A stretch of 64,000 nucleotides of DNA from Gelidibacter maritimus (GCF_014062315.1 NZ_JACGLT010000002.1:1-64000), one strand, 5' to 3'. Shown: positions 17,367 to 27,002, counted from the stretch's first letter. The notes: generated by a model from the letters alone, not told the origin. Made by a program: numbers and translations.

Positions 17367-19781
17367 TTATTCCGTTCTCAAACTTTTCACCGGGTTTACA
17401 ATCGCCGCTTTTATCGCCCGGTAGCTCACCGCCAAAAGCGCAATAAGAATCGTAGCAATTCCAGTGAGCAAAAACATCCACCATTCGATAGTGATGCGAT
17501 AGGCAAAATTTTCCAACCATTTGTTCATGGCCCACCAAGCAATGGGAATGGAAATCAAGATCGCCAAACCGATCAATTTCAAATAATCCTTGGACAACAA
17601 CAGAATGATTCCAGAAATACTGCTTCCCAACACTTTTCGGATGCCGATTTCCTTGGTGCGCTGAAACGCGGTTAAAGTGACGAGACCTATCAACCCCAAA
17701 CATCCAAGGATAATGGTAATAATGGTTGCCAGATTGATCATCTGCGATTGGCGCATATCAGACTCATATAGATTTTTAATCTCCGAATCATAAAATTCAT
17801 AGGCAAAAGGGGCATTGGGATAATATGTTTTCCATTCCTTTTCCAATATACCCAGTGTCTTTTTCCACGCTGAAGAAGCCAAAGGCAATTTGATACTGAA
17901 TCCATTCAACATATTCCTTTCTGTTGTAATCATCAGCGATAAAGGCTCCTTGGGAATATGAAGATCCGTTTGATAAAAATCGTTGATCACCCCTTGGATC
18001 GCAACGGTTTTTTCGGATGGCCCCTTCATTGCTTTTCCGATGGCCTCTTCATTGCTCAGAAACCCTAATCCTTTTCGGGCGGCTTCATTGATAAAAACAC
18101 TTTCTAACGTATCTCGAAGTTGCGGCGCTCTGCCTGCCAAAACCTCAATGCCAAAAAAATCCAAGTAGTCCGGATCCACATATTTAAAATTCATGTTTAA
18201 GGTGGTTTCACCCGAATCTGTTATGCGCACCAAATTATTTCCCCAATACATGTCGTTCATCGGGGTATGTCCTAAGGACACTTGCCTAATTTCGGGGTGC
18301 TTCTTTAAGGCTTCCTTAAACAAAAACGGATCTACATCGGCATTCTGGTAGGATTTATAAGGAAGTTTTATGGTCACCACGGCGTCTTTATCAAAGCCCA
18401 GATCGGTCGTAATCATGTAATCAATCTGTGCAGCAATGACAAAAGCGCCGATCACAAAAACCTGTGCAATGACAAATTGAAAAACAATCATGGTCTTACG
18501 GATGTTAAGGTTTCCGATAGACAACCGGCCCGCACCTTGACTTTTGAGCACCTCTGAAACCTTTACCTTATTGATCAGATAGGCAGGATAAAGTCCGGTC
18601 AACACTGTCAAAACCAGCAACAGTCCCACAACAAAAAGTGAGATGGGCAAAACAGCCGAATACTCAGAAATTCTCGGAGGCATAAAGTCCGCATAAAAAC
18701 TCTCAAAACCTATCATCATCGGAACAGCCAATACCAAAGCCAAAACAGTGATGATCAGAGTTTCATATAAAAACCCTTTCTTTAACTGCCCACTTTTTGC
18801 GCCTAAGGTCCTTCTGATCCCGATTTCCTTGTTTCTATAAGGAATTTGGGCGGTGCTCAAGTTGATATAGTTGATGCTTGCCATTAAAAGAATGAACACG
18901 CCAATCCCGATCAATCCAAACATCATTTTTTTGTTGGCACTGTAAACACCAGAATTAAAGTCCTGCGAGAAATGCTTTTCTGAAAGCGGAAGCAAACTGT
19001 ATGCTGTTTTTCGGTCTGCACTTTTCCAGGATTCTGGAATCATATCTTCATATTTTTGATCCAGCACTTTAAGCAATCGATCCTTTTGGTTGGGTTTCAG
19101 TTTTACAAACAAATTGTAATCGCTATTAAAGCTAAACCAGTTGGCTTCGGTTTTTTCCTCATTGGTGATCGGCACAAACTCCTTTCCTTCAAAGCTGCTG
19201 GGGAACTCCAGGTCGGCCACAACTCCGGTTACTGTAAATGGAGTATTATCATAATGAATGGTTTTTCCAATCATTTTATCGACCGATACTTTTCCGAAAT
19301 ATGCTTCTGCCCTGGATTGGGTAAGCACCACTTGGTTGGGATATAAAAGCGCAGTTTTTTTATCTCCGGCCAACCAAGTGTACGTCACCATCTCAAAATA
19401 ATCTGAAACAGTACTTTGGATATTTTTCGGGTCCTCATTTCGATAGGTTTCCCCATTGGGTTTTTCGATCGAGAGGTATTCAAAATACTTTCGGTTTAAG
19501 GGAACCACTTCTTCAATTTCGGGAAAGGTCTGGTCCACAAATTCTCCCACCGCCGATTGGACGCCACCAAACCCATGCTTCTCAGTGCCAGTGTAGCTCC
19601 AATTGACCAGCTGATAAATATTTTCCTTGTCGGGATGGTTTTTATCAAAGCTAAATTCATAATTGACAATCTTGAAAATAACCAAACACACCGCAACGCC
19701 AATGGCCAAACCAATGATCTTAAGGAAGGTAAAAAAACGATCCCGCCACAACTTTCTGAAAATAAATTTAAATTGAATCAT
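17367..19781 (-). CDS. MacB/FtsX-type ABC permease, array copy 4
   Basis: A paralogue of 804 residues from ATG 19781 (MIQFKFIFRKLWRD), chosen because this aligns with the other copies' amino ends. It has two FtsX halves, with coupling motifs NKEIGIRRTLGAK (near 315) and TKEIGIRKVLGSS (near 707). Its periplasmic domains differ clearly from those of the other copies, while the membrane and coupling regions stay alike, which fits diversification of the substrate- or partner-facing part. The frame is intact and ends in SLRTE. Confidence 0.9.
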   Translation of the reverse strand: MIQFKFIFRKLWRDRFFTFLKIIGLAIGVAVCLVIFKIVNYEFSFDKNHPDKENIYQLVNWSYTGTEKHGFGGVQSAVGEFVDQTFPEIEEVVPLNRKYFEYLSIEKPNGETYRNEDPKNIQSTVSDYFEMVTYTWLAGDKKTALLYPNQVVLTQSRAEAYFGKVSVDKMIGKTIHYDNTPFTVTGVVADLEFPSSFEGKEFVPITNEEKTEANWFSFNSDYNLFVKLKPNQKDRLLKVLDQKYEDMIPESWKSADRKTAYSLLPLSEKHFSQDFNSGVYSANKKMMFGLIGIGVFILLMASINYINLSTAQIPYRNKEIGIRRTLGAKSGQLKKGFLYETLIITVLALVLAVPMMIGFESFYADFMPPRISEYSAVLPISLFVVGLLLVLTVLTGLYPAYLINKVKVSEVLKSQGAGRLSIGNLNIRKTMIVFQFVIAQVFVIGAFVIAAQIDYMITTDLGFDKDAVVTIKLPYKSYQNADVDPFLFKEALKKHPEIRQVSLGHTPMNDMYWGNNLVRITDSGETTLNMNFKYVDPDYLDFFGIEVLAGRAPQLRDTLESVFINEAARKGLGFLSNEEAIGKAMKGPSEKTVAIQGVINDFYQTDLHIPKEPLSLMITTERNMLNGFSIKLPLASSAWKKTLGILEKEWKTYYPNAPFAYEFYDSEIKNLYESDMRQSQMINLATIITIILGCLGLIGLVTLTAFQRTKEIGIRKVLGSSISGIILLLSKDYLKLIGLAILISIPIAWWAMNKWLENFAYRITIEWWMFLLTGIATILIALLAVSYRAIKAAIVNPVKSLRTE

Positions 19782-19823
19782 GTTTTTATTTTTTAATGTC
19801 ATAATCAATAATAACCGTCTTCT

Positions 19824-19838
19824 AAACCTGGCAGGTTT
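19824..19838. repeat. Shortened palindrome of the AGACCTnACAGGTTT family
   Basis: AAACCTGGCAGGTTT is a 7-bp palindrome around one G and keeps only the inner part of the family. It is in the gap between permease copies 5 and 4. Confidence 0.55.
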
Positions 19839-19847
19839 GTTGCCATG

Positions 19848-22280
19848 CTATTCTGTCCTCAAACTTTTGACTGGGTTTGCAATCGCAGCTTTAATACTTT
19901 GGTAACTTACCGTCAGGATTGCAATGATGATAACCAAGACCGCTGAAAAGATTAATATTTGCCAACTAATCTCTATCCGATAAGAGAAATCCTGTAACCA
20001 CTTATTCATAACATACCAACCTAAGGGCAATGCAATGGCAGTAGCAATGCCAACCAATTTTAGAAAATCTGTGGTGAGCCCGAAGGTGATCTGGCTCACA
20101 CTAGCGCCCAATACTTTTCTTACTCCTATTTCCTTAGTTCTTTTTTGGGCATTAAATGATGCTAGACCAAATAGTCCTAAACATGCAATAAAAATGGATA
20201 AAATGGTAAATATGATGAAGATACGTCCCAAACGTTGTTCTGCATCATAGGTGGAATTAAAGGCATCGTCCATAAATCGATAATTAAAGGGCTGGCCAGG
20301 GGCTTGTCCTTTCCATAGGCTTTCTATACTTGAAACAACACCTGAATAATCATCGGATTTTAATTTAATGGCCATTGATCCCGATGATTTATTTAAAAAG
20401 AGACCCACCGCTCCTATATTTTGATGCATCGATTCATAATGAAAGTTTTTAACGACGCCTATTATAGTATACGGTACAATATCATTAGGCCCGTTAGCCT
20501 CTGTGATTCTAGTTCCCAACACCTCTTGGGCATCTAAATTAAGATAAGCCAATACGGACTCATTAATGATGACTGCAGAAGAATCTGCAACCGATTGTTT
20601 GTTAAAATCACGACCTGCAATAAGCGTTATACCTAAAGTGCGGAGATAGTCAGTATCAACACCCCATTCTTGCATTTGGATGGCGTTTTGTTGTTCTGAA
20701 TCTCCTTCCTGAAAAAATGAGCTGTCAGATCGACCGGATGGGGTTGGCAAAAAATTGCTCAACGTGGCATTTTGCACAGCGCTTAACTTGAGGACTTCAT
20801 CCTTAAAGGCCCTTAACTGATCTCCAGCTGCGTAAGTATCATTGATAAGCAAAACCTGTTCTTTTTCGAAACCAAGATCTTTATTCTGAATAAATTTCAA
20901 TTGCTCAAATACCACCAAAGTCCCTACAATCAAAATCATAGATACGGCAAATTGAAACACCACCAAAGTGCTTCTAACGGCTCCACCGCCAACGTTATTT
21001 TGACTGCCGCCCTTAAGGGTATCAACGGGTTTGAACCTCGACATAAAAAATGCTGGATAACTCCCTGAAAGAAGTCCTAATAATGCTGTTACAGAAATGA
21101 TGACTAACCAAAATATAGGATTAGCAACTGGCAACGCTATTGATTTACCAGAGAGATCATTAAAAAACGGAAGCGCAATTAATGTGATAATCAAAGCGAT
21201 AAGCATTGAAAAGAATGAGATAAGTCCTGATTCTGTTAAGAACTGTGCTATCAATTCTTTCTTATTGGAACCTAAGGTTTTACGTATGCCTACTTCTTTA
21301 GCTCTTTTCAGAGAATGCGCTGTAGAAAGATTCATGAAATTCACACAGGCCAGAAAAATGAGAAACAGCCCGATGAATGATAAAATGTAAACATTTTGAA
21401 TACTACTATTTGAACTCATTTCAGTATTACGGTCTGAATATAAATGTATATCAGTAAGTGGCATGGTATAATACCGTACGTAATTACCAGAGGCTTCAAA
21501 AGATGCTTTGGTAATTCCTGGAAACACCTTTTGAGCCCATGGCACCATATACTTTTCAAACATACCATCAAGCTGTACTTGAAAATTATCGAGATCGGTA
21601 TCAGGTCTTAATTTGACAAACGTAAAAAAGTTGAGACTGCCCCAAATATCTTCTCGAGAAGCTACGTTACCAGCCATTGCCATAAAAACACTATGATCTC
21701 TTAAAAATGAGTTTTTAGGTAAATCATCTATGACCCCAGTGACGATGTAGGTATCTTCATTGTTCAACACAACGCTCTTACCAATGGCATTGTCTTTTCC
21801 AAAATGTTTTTCTGCTACCATTTTTGTCAGAACCAATGTGTTTGCTTCTTTTAATGCGGTTTCTTTGTCTCCAGAAAGGAGTTCAATCCCGAATACTTTA
21901 AAAAAAGTGGAATCAACAAAAGTGGCTCCTCGTTCTTTTGAATTAGTAGATTCTTCACTATTCCTCATCAAGATACTCCCCTGATCCCTAAATCTGACCG
22001 TACTTTCAACTTTTGCGAAATCCTGTTCCAACGCAGCAGCCATAGGTGGAGCAGCTTCGGAAGATCTTCTTTCTGAACCCCCAAATTTGATGTCTGTATC
22101 AATTCGATAAATACGATCAGCATCTGCAAACATTTTATCATAGCTCAGCTCATCATAGATATACAATGCTATCAATAAGCTGCCAGCCATGCCAATCGCC
22201 AAACCAAACATATTGATCATCGTAAAAAATGGCTGTTTTTTCAAACTTCTAAATGCTATTTTGATATAATTTCTGATCAT
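19848..22280 (-). CDS. MacB/FtsX-type ABC permease, array copy 5
   Basis: An 810-residue paralogue starting MIRNYIKIAFRSLKKQ. It has two FtsX halves with coupling motifs AKEVGIRKTLGSN (near 327) and TKEIGVRKVLGAS (near 715), eight predicted helices and two large periplasmic domains. The first periplasmic domain is especially rich in charged residues. The frame is intact and ends in SLRTE. A 105-base gap separates it from copy 6, the longest palindrome-bearing gap because an insert lies inside the repeat. Confidence 0.9.
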   Translation of the reverse strand: MIRNYIKIAFRSLKKQPFFTMINMFGLAIGMAGSLLIALYIYDELSYDKMFADADRIYRIDTDIKFGGSERRSSEAAPPMAAALEQDFAKVESTVRFRDQGSILMRNSEESTNSKERGATFVDSTFFKVFGIELLSGDKETALKEANTLVLTKMVAEKHFGKDNAIGKSVVLNNEDTYIVTGVIDDLPKNSFLRDHSVFMAMAGNVASREDIWGSLNFFTFVKLRPDTDLDNFQVQLDGMFEKYMVPWAQKVFPGITKASFEASGNYVRYYTMPLTDIHLYSDRNTEMSSNSSIQNVYILSFIGLFLIFLACVNFMNLSTAHSLKRAKEVGIRKTLGSNKKELIAQFLTESGLISFFSMLIALIITLIALPFFNDLSGKSIALPVANPIFWLVIISVTALLGLLSGSYPAFFMSRFKPVDTLKGGSQNNVGGGAVRSTLVVFQFAVSMILIVGTLVVFEQLKFIQNKDLGFEKEQVLLINDTYAAGDQLRAFKDEVLKLSAVQNATLSNFLPTPSGRSDSSFFQEGDSEQQNAIQMQEWGVDTDYLRTLGITLIAGRDFNKQSVADSSAVIINESVLAYLNLDAQEVLGTRITEANGPNDIVPYTIIGVVKNFHYESMHQNIGAVGLFLNKSSGSMAIKLKSDDYSGVVSSIESLWKGQAPGQPFNYRFMDDAFNSTYDAEQRLGRIFIIFTILSIFIACLGLFGLASFNAQKRTKEIGVRKVLGASVSQITFGLTTDFLKLVGIATAIALPLGWYVMNKWLQDFSYRIEISWQILIFSAVLVIIIAILTVSYQSIKAAIANPVKSLRTE

Positions 22281-22306
22281 GATTGTTCGTTTTTTGATTG
22301 TTCTAA

Positions 22307-22374
22307 AGACCTAACAAATTTTTGAACTTAGCGAAGCGATCTTACGCTGCGAAGCATGTAAACCTGTTAGGTTT
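22307..22374. repeat. Palindrome of the AGACCTnACAGGTTT family with an insert in the loop
   Basis: AGACCTAACA and AACCTGTTAGGTTT arms are separated by about 40 bases that contain two GCGAAGC words. It looks like a family member whose loop gained extra sequence. It lies in the gap between permease copies 6 and 5. Confidence 0.65.
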
Positions 22375-22385
22375 GTGTGATGACC

Positions 22386-24743
22386 TTACTCTGTCCTCAA
22401 ACTTGTTACCGGATTCGCAATAGCCGCTTTAATGGCTTGAAAACTGACGGTTGCCAACGCAATAACCTGCGCCATGGCAGCGGCAATAAAAAAAGTCCAA
22501 TAGTTGATGTCAATACGGTAAGCAAAATCCTGCAACCAATTATTCATTAAAAAATAGCCTGCTGGAATAGCGATTATCATAGCAATCATCACTAGTTTTA
22601 AAAAATCTGCGGATAATAATTTTACGATGTTGACAACACTAGAGCCAAGCACCTTGCGTACGCCTATTTCTTTTTTTCGTTGCTCTGCCGTATATGCAGA
22701 CAGACCAAATAATCCCAAACAAGAAATAATTACTGCAAGTAATGCAAAGACTTGGGAGAGTTTGCCTACCAGGTTTTCGCTTTGAAACTTTGCGTTAAAA
22801 CTTGAATCTACAAATTCATACTCAGGCGGAAATGCAGGATTATACTTAGCTAAAGTTTCTTCTATCTGATTTATAGCCGCGTTTAGATCTGCGGTTGAAT
22901 CAACTCTCATGTATAGATAGCGTGCCTCGCTATGATTGTTTATAAACATTACAGGATCACTAGTACCGTACATATCGCCGTACAGATAATCTTCGGCCAC
23001 GCCCGTAACGGTGTAACTATCACCCCAACGGTTTATAGTTTTACCAATGGCACTGTCGTCGCCCATAAGTTTAGCAAAAGATTCACTAATGATAGCGCTG
23101 CTACTATCTTTTGCGATAGTACTGCTAAAATTGCGACCTTCCTTTAATGTAATTCCAACGGTTTCAAAAAAACCATTACTAACGTAGCGGTAGGAAATTA
23201 GTATATCTTCAGTATCGATGCCACCTTTCCAAGTCAATCCAGAACCATTATTACCAGCGTTGAGAATCTTAGAATTACTTAATGCCATATGATTCACAGT
23301 ATGGGTAGCCAGCAAATCCTGCTTTATAGGGCTGAAATTCTTAACAATATCACCCTTCACGGGAATTCTTAATAAATTTTCTTTGTTGTAACCCAATTCT
23401 CTGCTTTTCACATATTGAATCTGTTCGTAGACCGTAAATGCACTGATAATAAATACAATAGAGATTACAAATTGCCCAATGACCAATCCTTTTCTTATCA
23501 AATTAGCGCTTCGAGAGGTGGTTTTCATGCCTTTCATGACTTCCACAGGATTAAATGAGGACAGATAAAATGCAGGGTAAAGCCCAGCCAAAATGCCCAA
23601 ACTAAGTGTAATGGTAAACAAACCAAGTAGATGTAGCGGGTCATCCCAACCCATGATGAGTTGTTTTTCAATGAGCATATTAAATTGCGGCAATAGAATG
23701 GCAATCAATGCCACGCCCAACAATCCAGCAATTAAGGTGGTCATTACAGATTCAGTAATAAACTGATAGATGAGACTACGTTTATCAGAACCTAGTGCCT
23801 TGCGTACACCGACTTCATTGGCTCTTTTTTCGCTTCTTGCGGTTGCCAGGTTCATAAAATTGATACTGGCAATCAATAAAATAAAAAGGGCTATTATAAT
23901 AAAAAGCTTCACATACTGTATACGTCCCCCAGCCTGTTCGCCGTTTTCAAAATTATCCCTCAAACGCCAGTCCTTCATAGCATGTAGGAAGAAAACGGTA
24001 TCATCCTCCTCAAATTTGTCCATCACAAAATCCCGAACACCCTGATTAACGGTTTCAAAGTTTGCAGTAGGCGATAGTTTTACAAATGTCGTGGCAAAAT
24101 TAGCTCCGTATTCCTTAGTCCAAGGATTCTCCAATTCAAAATTCCTAAACGGCACTAGACACTCAAATCCAAAGGTGACGTTGTTAGGCAAATCTTCCAC
24201 AACACCAGTGACCTTAAACTCTTCAGCATCATTAAGACGGATACTTTGACCCAAAGCAGGAACATTTTTACCAAAAATCTGATTTGCCAGGGTTTGAGTG
24301 ATTACAATGGATTTTACATCAGTTAATGCATTGTTGGCATTTCCTTCCACAAATTCAAGTTTAAAAATATCCAGATATTCTGGATCTACATACCAACCGG
24401 ATTTATTGACAGATTTGTCATTGGCGTTAAGCAAAAAGTCACTTTGCCATGTTTTTGCCGAGTGCTCGATTCCTGGAACGGATTCTTTAAGTTCGGCAGC
24501 TAGCGGTCCAGGTGTTGCCTGAGTAAAGGTCCGCCATTGCCCATCATATTTTTGGTTGCTAGGAATGGTGTAAATCAAATTGGAGTCAGCAAAATTGGAG
24601 TTGTAATTAACCTCGTCCTCAACCCATAAAAAAATTAAGGCGGCGCAGCAAATCCCGATGGCCAAACCGAAAATATTTAGAAAGCTATATCCTTTATTTT
24701 TCCATAGGTTCCGCAATGCGATTTTAAGATAGTTGATAAACAT
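22386..24743 (-). CDS. MacB/FtsX-type ABC permease, array copy 6
   Basis: First permease of the array in transcription order, 785 residues from ATG 24743 (MFINYLKIALRNLWKN). The longer in-frame start is less likely because it would cover the palindrome upstream. Coupling motifs are ANEVGVRKALGSD (near 306) and KKEIGVRKVLGSS (near 688). It is followed in the same direction by five further copies and preceded by the adaptor and the canonical ATPase, so an adaptor-ATPase-permease core exists even without the extra copies. The frame is intact and ends in SLRTE. Confidence 0.9.
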   Translation of the reverse strand: MFINYLKIALRNLWKNKGYSFLNIFGLAIGICCAALIFLWVEDEVNYNSNFADSNLIYTIPSNQKYDGQWRTFTQATPGPLAAELKESVPGIEHSAKTWQSDFLLNANDKSVNKSGWYVDPEYLDIFKLEFVEGNANNALTDVKSIVITQTLANQIFGKNVPALGQSIRLNDAEEFKVTGVVEDLPNNVTFGFECLVPFRNFELENPWTKEYGANFATTFVKLSPTANFETVNQGVRDFVMDKFEEDDTVFFLHAMKDWRLRDNFENGEQAGGRIQYVKLFIIIALFILLIASINFMNLATARSEKRANEVGVRKALGSDKRSLIYQFITESVMTTLIAGLLGVALIAILLPQFNMLIEKQLIMGWDDPLHLLGLFTITLSLGILAGLYPAFYLSSFNPVEVMKGMKTTSRSANLIRKGLVIGQFVISIVFIISAFTVYEQIQYVKSRELGYNKENLLRIPVKGDIVKNFSPIKQDLLATHTVNHMALSNSKILNAGNNGSGLTWKGGIDTEDILISYRYVSNGFFETVGITLKEGRNFSSTIAKDSSSAIISESFAKLMGDDSAIGKTINRWGDSYTVTGVAEDYLYGDMYGTSDPVMFINNHSEARYLYMRVDSTADLNAAINQIEETLAKYNPAFPPEYEFVDSSFNAKFQSENLVGKLSQVFALLAVIISCLGLFGLSAYTAEQRKKEIGVRKVLGSSVVNIVKLLSADFLKLVMIAMIIAIPAGYFLMNNWLQDFAYRIDINYWTFFIAAAMAQVIALATVSFQAIKAAIANPVTSLRTE

Positions 24744-24775
24744 GAGTGTTCGTTTTTTGATTGATGATGTTTTAT

Positions 24776-24807
24776 AGACCTGACAGGTTTTGAAACCTTT
24801 CACGTCT
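24776..24807. repeat. Palindrome of the AGACCTnACAGGTTT family (imperfect)
   Basis: AGACCTGACAGGTTT, a short loop, then AAACCTTTCACGTCT. One arm has mutated. It lies in the 74-base gap between the ATPase and permease copy 6. Confidence 0.7.
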
Positions 24808-24817
24808 GGATTGCAAC

Positions 24818-25561
24818 TTATTTTACTTCCGCAGGAGTAAGCGTACCACCTTCGGTGGTTAGGGGCCTTTCTGAACTTTTAAAATCCGCCAAAATATTCT
24901 CCGTCACTTTCTGGCCATCTAGCATGCGGATGATGCGGTGGCTGTATTTTGCATCATGTTCACTGTGGGTGACCATTATAATAGTAGTTCCAGCTTCGTT
25001 CAGTTCAGTCAATAGACCCATAACTTCATTACCATTACTGCTATCCAAATTCCCTGTAGGCTCATCAGCAAGGATGAGTTTAGGGTTGTTCACTACGGCT
25101 CTCGCTACCGCCACTCGCTGTTGCTGACCTCCCGATAATTGTTGTGGAAAATGTTTCCGACGGTGCATGATTTGCATCTTTTCTAAAACTGCGTCCACAC
25201 GTTCCTTTCTTTCGGCAGATTTGACACCGGTATAAATCAGCGGAAGCTCTACGTTTTCAAACACCGTAAGTTCATCTATAAGATTAAAACTTTGAAAGAC
25301 GAAACCAATGTTGTGCTTGCGCAGTTCTGCACGCTTCCGTTCATTGAAACCGGACACCTCAATATCGTTGAACATAAAGCTGCCGCCATCAGGATCATCC
25401 AAAAGCCCCAAAATATTGAGCAAGGTTGACTTTCCGCAACCAGATGGTCCCATTACGGCTACAAACTCACCTGTTTTTACGCTAAACGACAGTTTGTTTA
25501 AGGCAATCGTTCGGACTTCCTCTGTGGCGTAATATTTTTCTAAATCTGTTATTTTTATCAT
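24818..25561 (-). CDS. ABC transporter ATPase, MacB/LolD type (canonical)
   Basis: A 247-residue ATPase with all expected motifs: Walker A GPSGCGKST, signature LSGGQQQRVAVARA, Walker [10 protein letters not shown]-loop GNLDS and switch His in VTHSEH. It probably energises the permeases that follow. The last 15 or so residues (RPLTTEGGTLTPAEVK) extend beyond the usual end and are encoded by a sequence resembling the non-coding repeat at 9164-9213, so the tail may have been gained by running into a repeat. It lies 49 bases after the adaptor gene. Confidence 0.93.
   Translation of the reverse strand: MIKITDLEKYYATEEVRTIALNKLSFSVKTGEFVAVMGPSGCGKSTLLNILGLLDDPDGGSFMFNDIEVSGFNERKRAELRKHNIGFVFQSFNLIDELTVFENVELPLIYTGVKSAERKERVDAVLEKMQIMHRRKHFPQQLSGGQQQRVAVARAVVNNPKLILADEPTGNLDSSNGNEVMGLLTELNEAGTTIIMVTHSEHDAKYSHRIIRMLDGQKVTENILADFKSSERPLTTEGGTLTPAEVK
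24824..24870. repeat. Repeat copy B, read as the C-terminal codons of the ATPase
   Basis: TTCC-N4-GAGTAAGC followed by GGTTAGGGG matches copy A at 9164-9213. Here it lies inside the 3' end of the ATPase gene and encodes its extra C-terminal tail. Confidence 0.45.
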
Positions 25562-25610
25562 TTTCTTATTGCTTATCGTTGGTATTTGTTTTTTTTGATT
25601 CTGAATCCTA

Positions 25611-26864
25611 TTAATCTTTCAACACCAGTTCCTGCACGTCGCCATAATTATCATAGCTACTGGTGATCACTTTATCGCCGGGTTGTAATCCACTCAGGAC
25701 TTCATAATATTCTGTGTTCTGACTCCCCAAAGTAATATCGACTTTATAGGCCGTATCGCCATTTTCGTTGATCTTAAAAATCCAATTGCCACCAGTCTGC
25801 TGAAAAAATCCACCCTTTGGAATCATCACTGCTTGTTTCTCATCGCTTAAAGCAAGTCGGATCTGCAAGGTCTGACCGCGACGGATGCCTTCAGGAACCT
25901 CTTCTTCAAACTGCATGTCCACTTGAAAGCGACCATTGGTGACCTGAGTGTACACTTTTTTAATACTCAGACTAAAACTTTTTCCACCTACACTAAACTT
26001 TCCTTTTTGTCCGTTATAAATCCTCGTGATATAATGTTCGTCAATATCGGCACGAACTTTAAATCCGCTCAAAACATCGATCTGCCCCAAACGTTCGCCT
26101 TTGTTCTTAGATTGACCAATTTCAGCATCCAAAGAGGTTAGCTGCCCATCCACAGGTGCTTTTACCACAAGATCTGCTACTTTTCTGCGCATCAGTTCCA
26201 AGGCATTTTGGGTCCGAGCGTAACTGCTTTGCACTTGATTTTGCTCCTGTTTTACGGCAATAGAATCTTGACCCAATATTTGTTTGGAAAGAAGCATCCG
26301 CTCTTTTTGATAATTGTATTCATTTTGGGCTTTGATCAAGTCCTGTCTTCCAATGGCTTTCTTTTCGTATAACCTGCTATTAAGATCATAAACCCGCTTT
26401 GCTTCAATCAAACCACTTTCCACATCCGTATATTGGTTGAGTTTATTAATGGTATTTTGTCGTGCAGCATTTTGTGAGATCTGCATTTGGGTCAAAAGGT
26501 TATAAACCTGAGTTTCTTGATTTATAAGACTCAACTCTAAATCCGTATTGGAGAGTCTCAAAATAGGCTCCCCTTTTTTTAGAATGGCACCATCTTCAAC
26601 AAATTTCTCTTCCACACGACCACCTTCCAAAGCATCTAAGTAGATGGTTGTAATGGGCAAAACAATGCCGTTGACGGGAATATTTTCCTGAAAAACGCCC
26701 TTTTCAACCGTACTAATGCTGATGCGTTCCTTCTCGACGTTCAATTTTGAACCGCCCATAGAGGATAAAATCACAAAAACGATGAGTGCCAACAAAAGAA
26801 TAACCCCGCCTATAATGAGTAGTTTTTGGTTTGAAAATCGTTTCTTTTCTAATTGGATGTCCAT
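25611..26864 (-). CDS. HlyD/MacA-type periplasmic adaptor
   Basis: Membrane-fusion protein linking inner-membrane permeases to the TolC-type channel. It has 417 residues: a single N-terminal helix (about 15-35) anchors it, a split lipoyl/barrel-sandwich domain begins around VNGIVLPITTIYLDALEGG, a long coiled-coil hairpin spans roughly residues 110-225, and a beta-barrel with a membrane-proximal domain ends in LQPGDKVITSSYDNYG. It is the first gene of the leftward operon. Its upstream region contains the candidate enhancer repeats and a -24/-12-like site. Confidence 0.92.
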   Translation of the reverse strand: MDIQLEKKRFSNQKLLIIGGVILLLALIVFVILSSMGGSKLNVEKERISISTVEKGVFQENIPVNGIVLPITTIYLDALEGGRVEEKFVEDGAILKKGEPILRLSNTDLELSLINQETQVYNLLTQMQISQNAARQNTINKLNQYTDVESGLIEAKRVYDLNSRLYEKKAIGRQDLIKAQNEYNYQKERMLLSKQILGQDSIAVKQEQNQVQSSYARTQNALELMRRKVADLVVKAPVDGQLTSLDAEIGQSKNKGERLGQIDVLSGFKVRADIDEHYITRIYNGQKGKFSVGGKSFSLSIKKVYTQVTNGRFQVDMQFEEEVPEGIRRGQTLQIRLALSDEKQAVMIPKGGFFQQTGGNWIFKINENGDTAYKVDITLGSQNTEYYEVLSGLQPGDKVITSSYDNYGDVQELVLKD

Positions 26865-26893
26865 ATAATGTCTTGTTTTTCAGTTAATAGATA

Positions 26894-26911
26894 CTGAATA
26901 TGATGCCAAAA
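26894..26911 (-). promoter_or_regulatory. Weak sigma-54 (-24/-12)-like promoter for the export operon
   Basis: On the minus strand TTTTGGCATCATATTCAG keeps the -24 TTGGCA word, but the -12 GC, expected 10 bases after the GG, reads AG. It lies 30-47 bases upstream of the adaptor start and 50-110 bases from two direct repeats, the spacing expected for an enhancer-dependent promoter. It is a candidate because the neighbouring regulator is a sigma-54 activator; the sequence match alone is weak. Confidence 0.35.
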
Positions 26912-26962
26912 CAGCAATTCACTCATTTTCAACATGATAACTATTTTAGTGCAATTGTAAAG

Positions 26963-27002
26963 TGTTCGGTTTTGAGACACTCTCTGTTCGGTGTTGATAC
27001 AC
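26963..27002. promoter_or_regulatory. Tandem 18-bp operator / enhancer repeats
   Basis: TGTTCGGTTTTGAGACAC (26963-26980) and TGTTCGGTGTTGATACAC (26985-27002) match at 16 of 18 positions and start exactly 22 bp apart, two helical turns. Each unit has partly symmetric TGT...ACA ends, as a dimeric Fis-type helix-turn-helix protein would need. They lie between the divergent adaptor and regulator genes, so they are probably the binding sites of that regulator. Confidence 0.65.

Noticed and set aside
26963-27002. Two direct repeats considered as a mini-CRISPR
   Set aside because: The gap is only 4 bases, there are just two units, and no cas genes are in the window; the helical-phase spacing fits an operator better.
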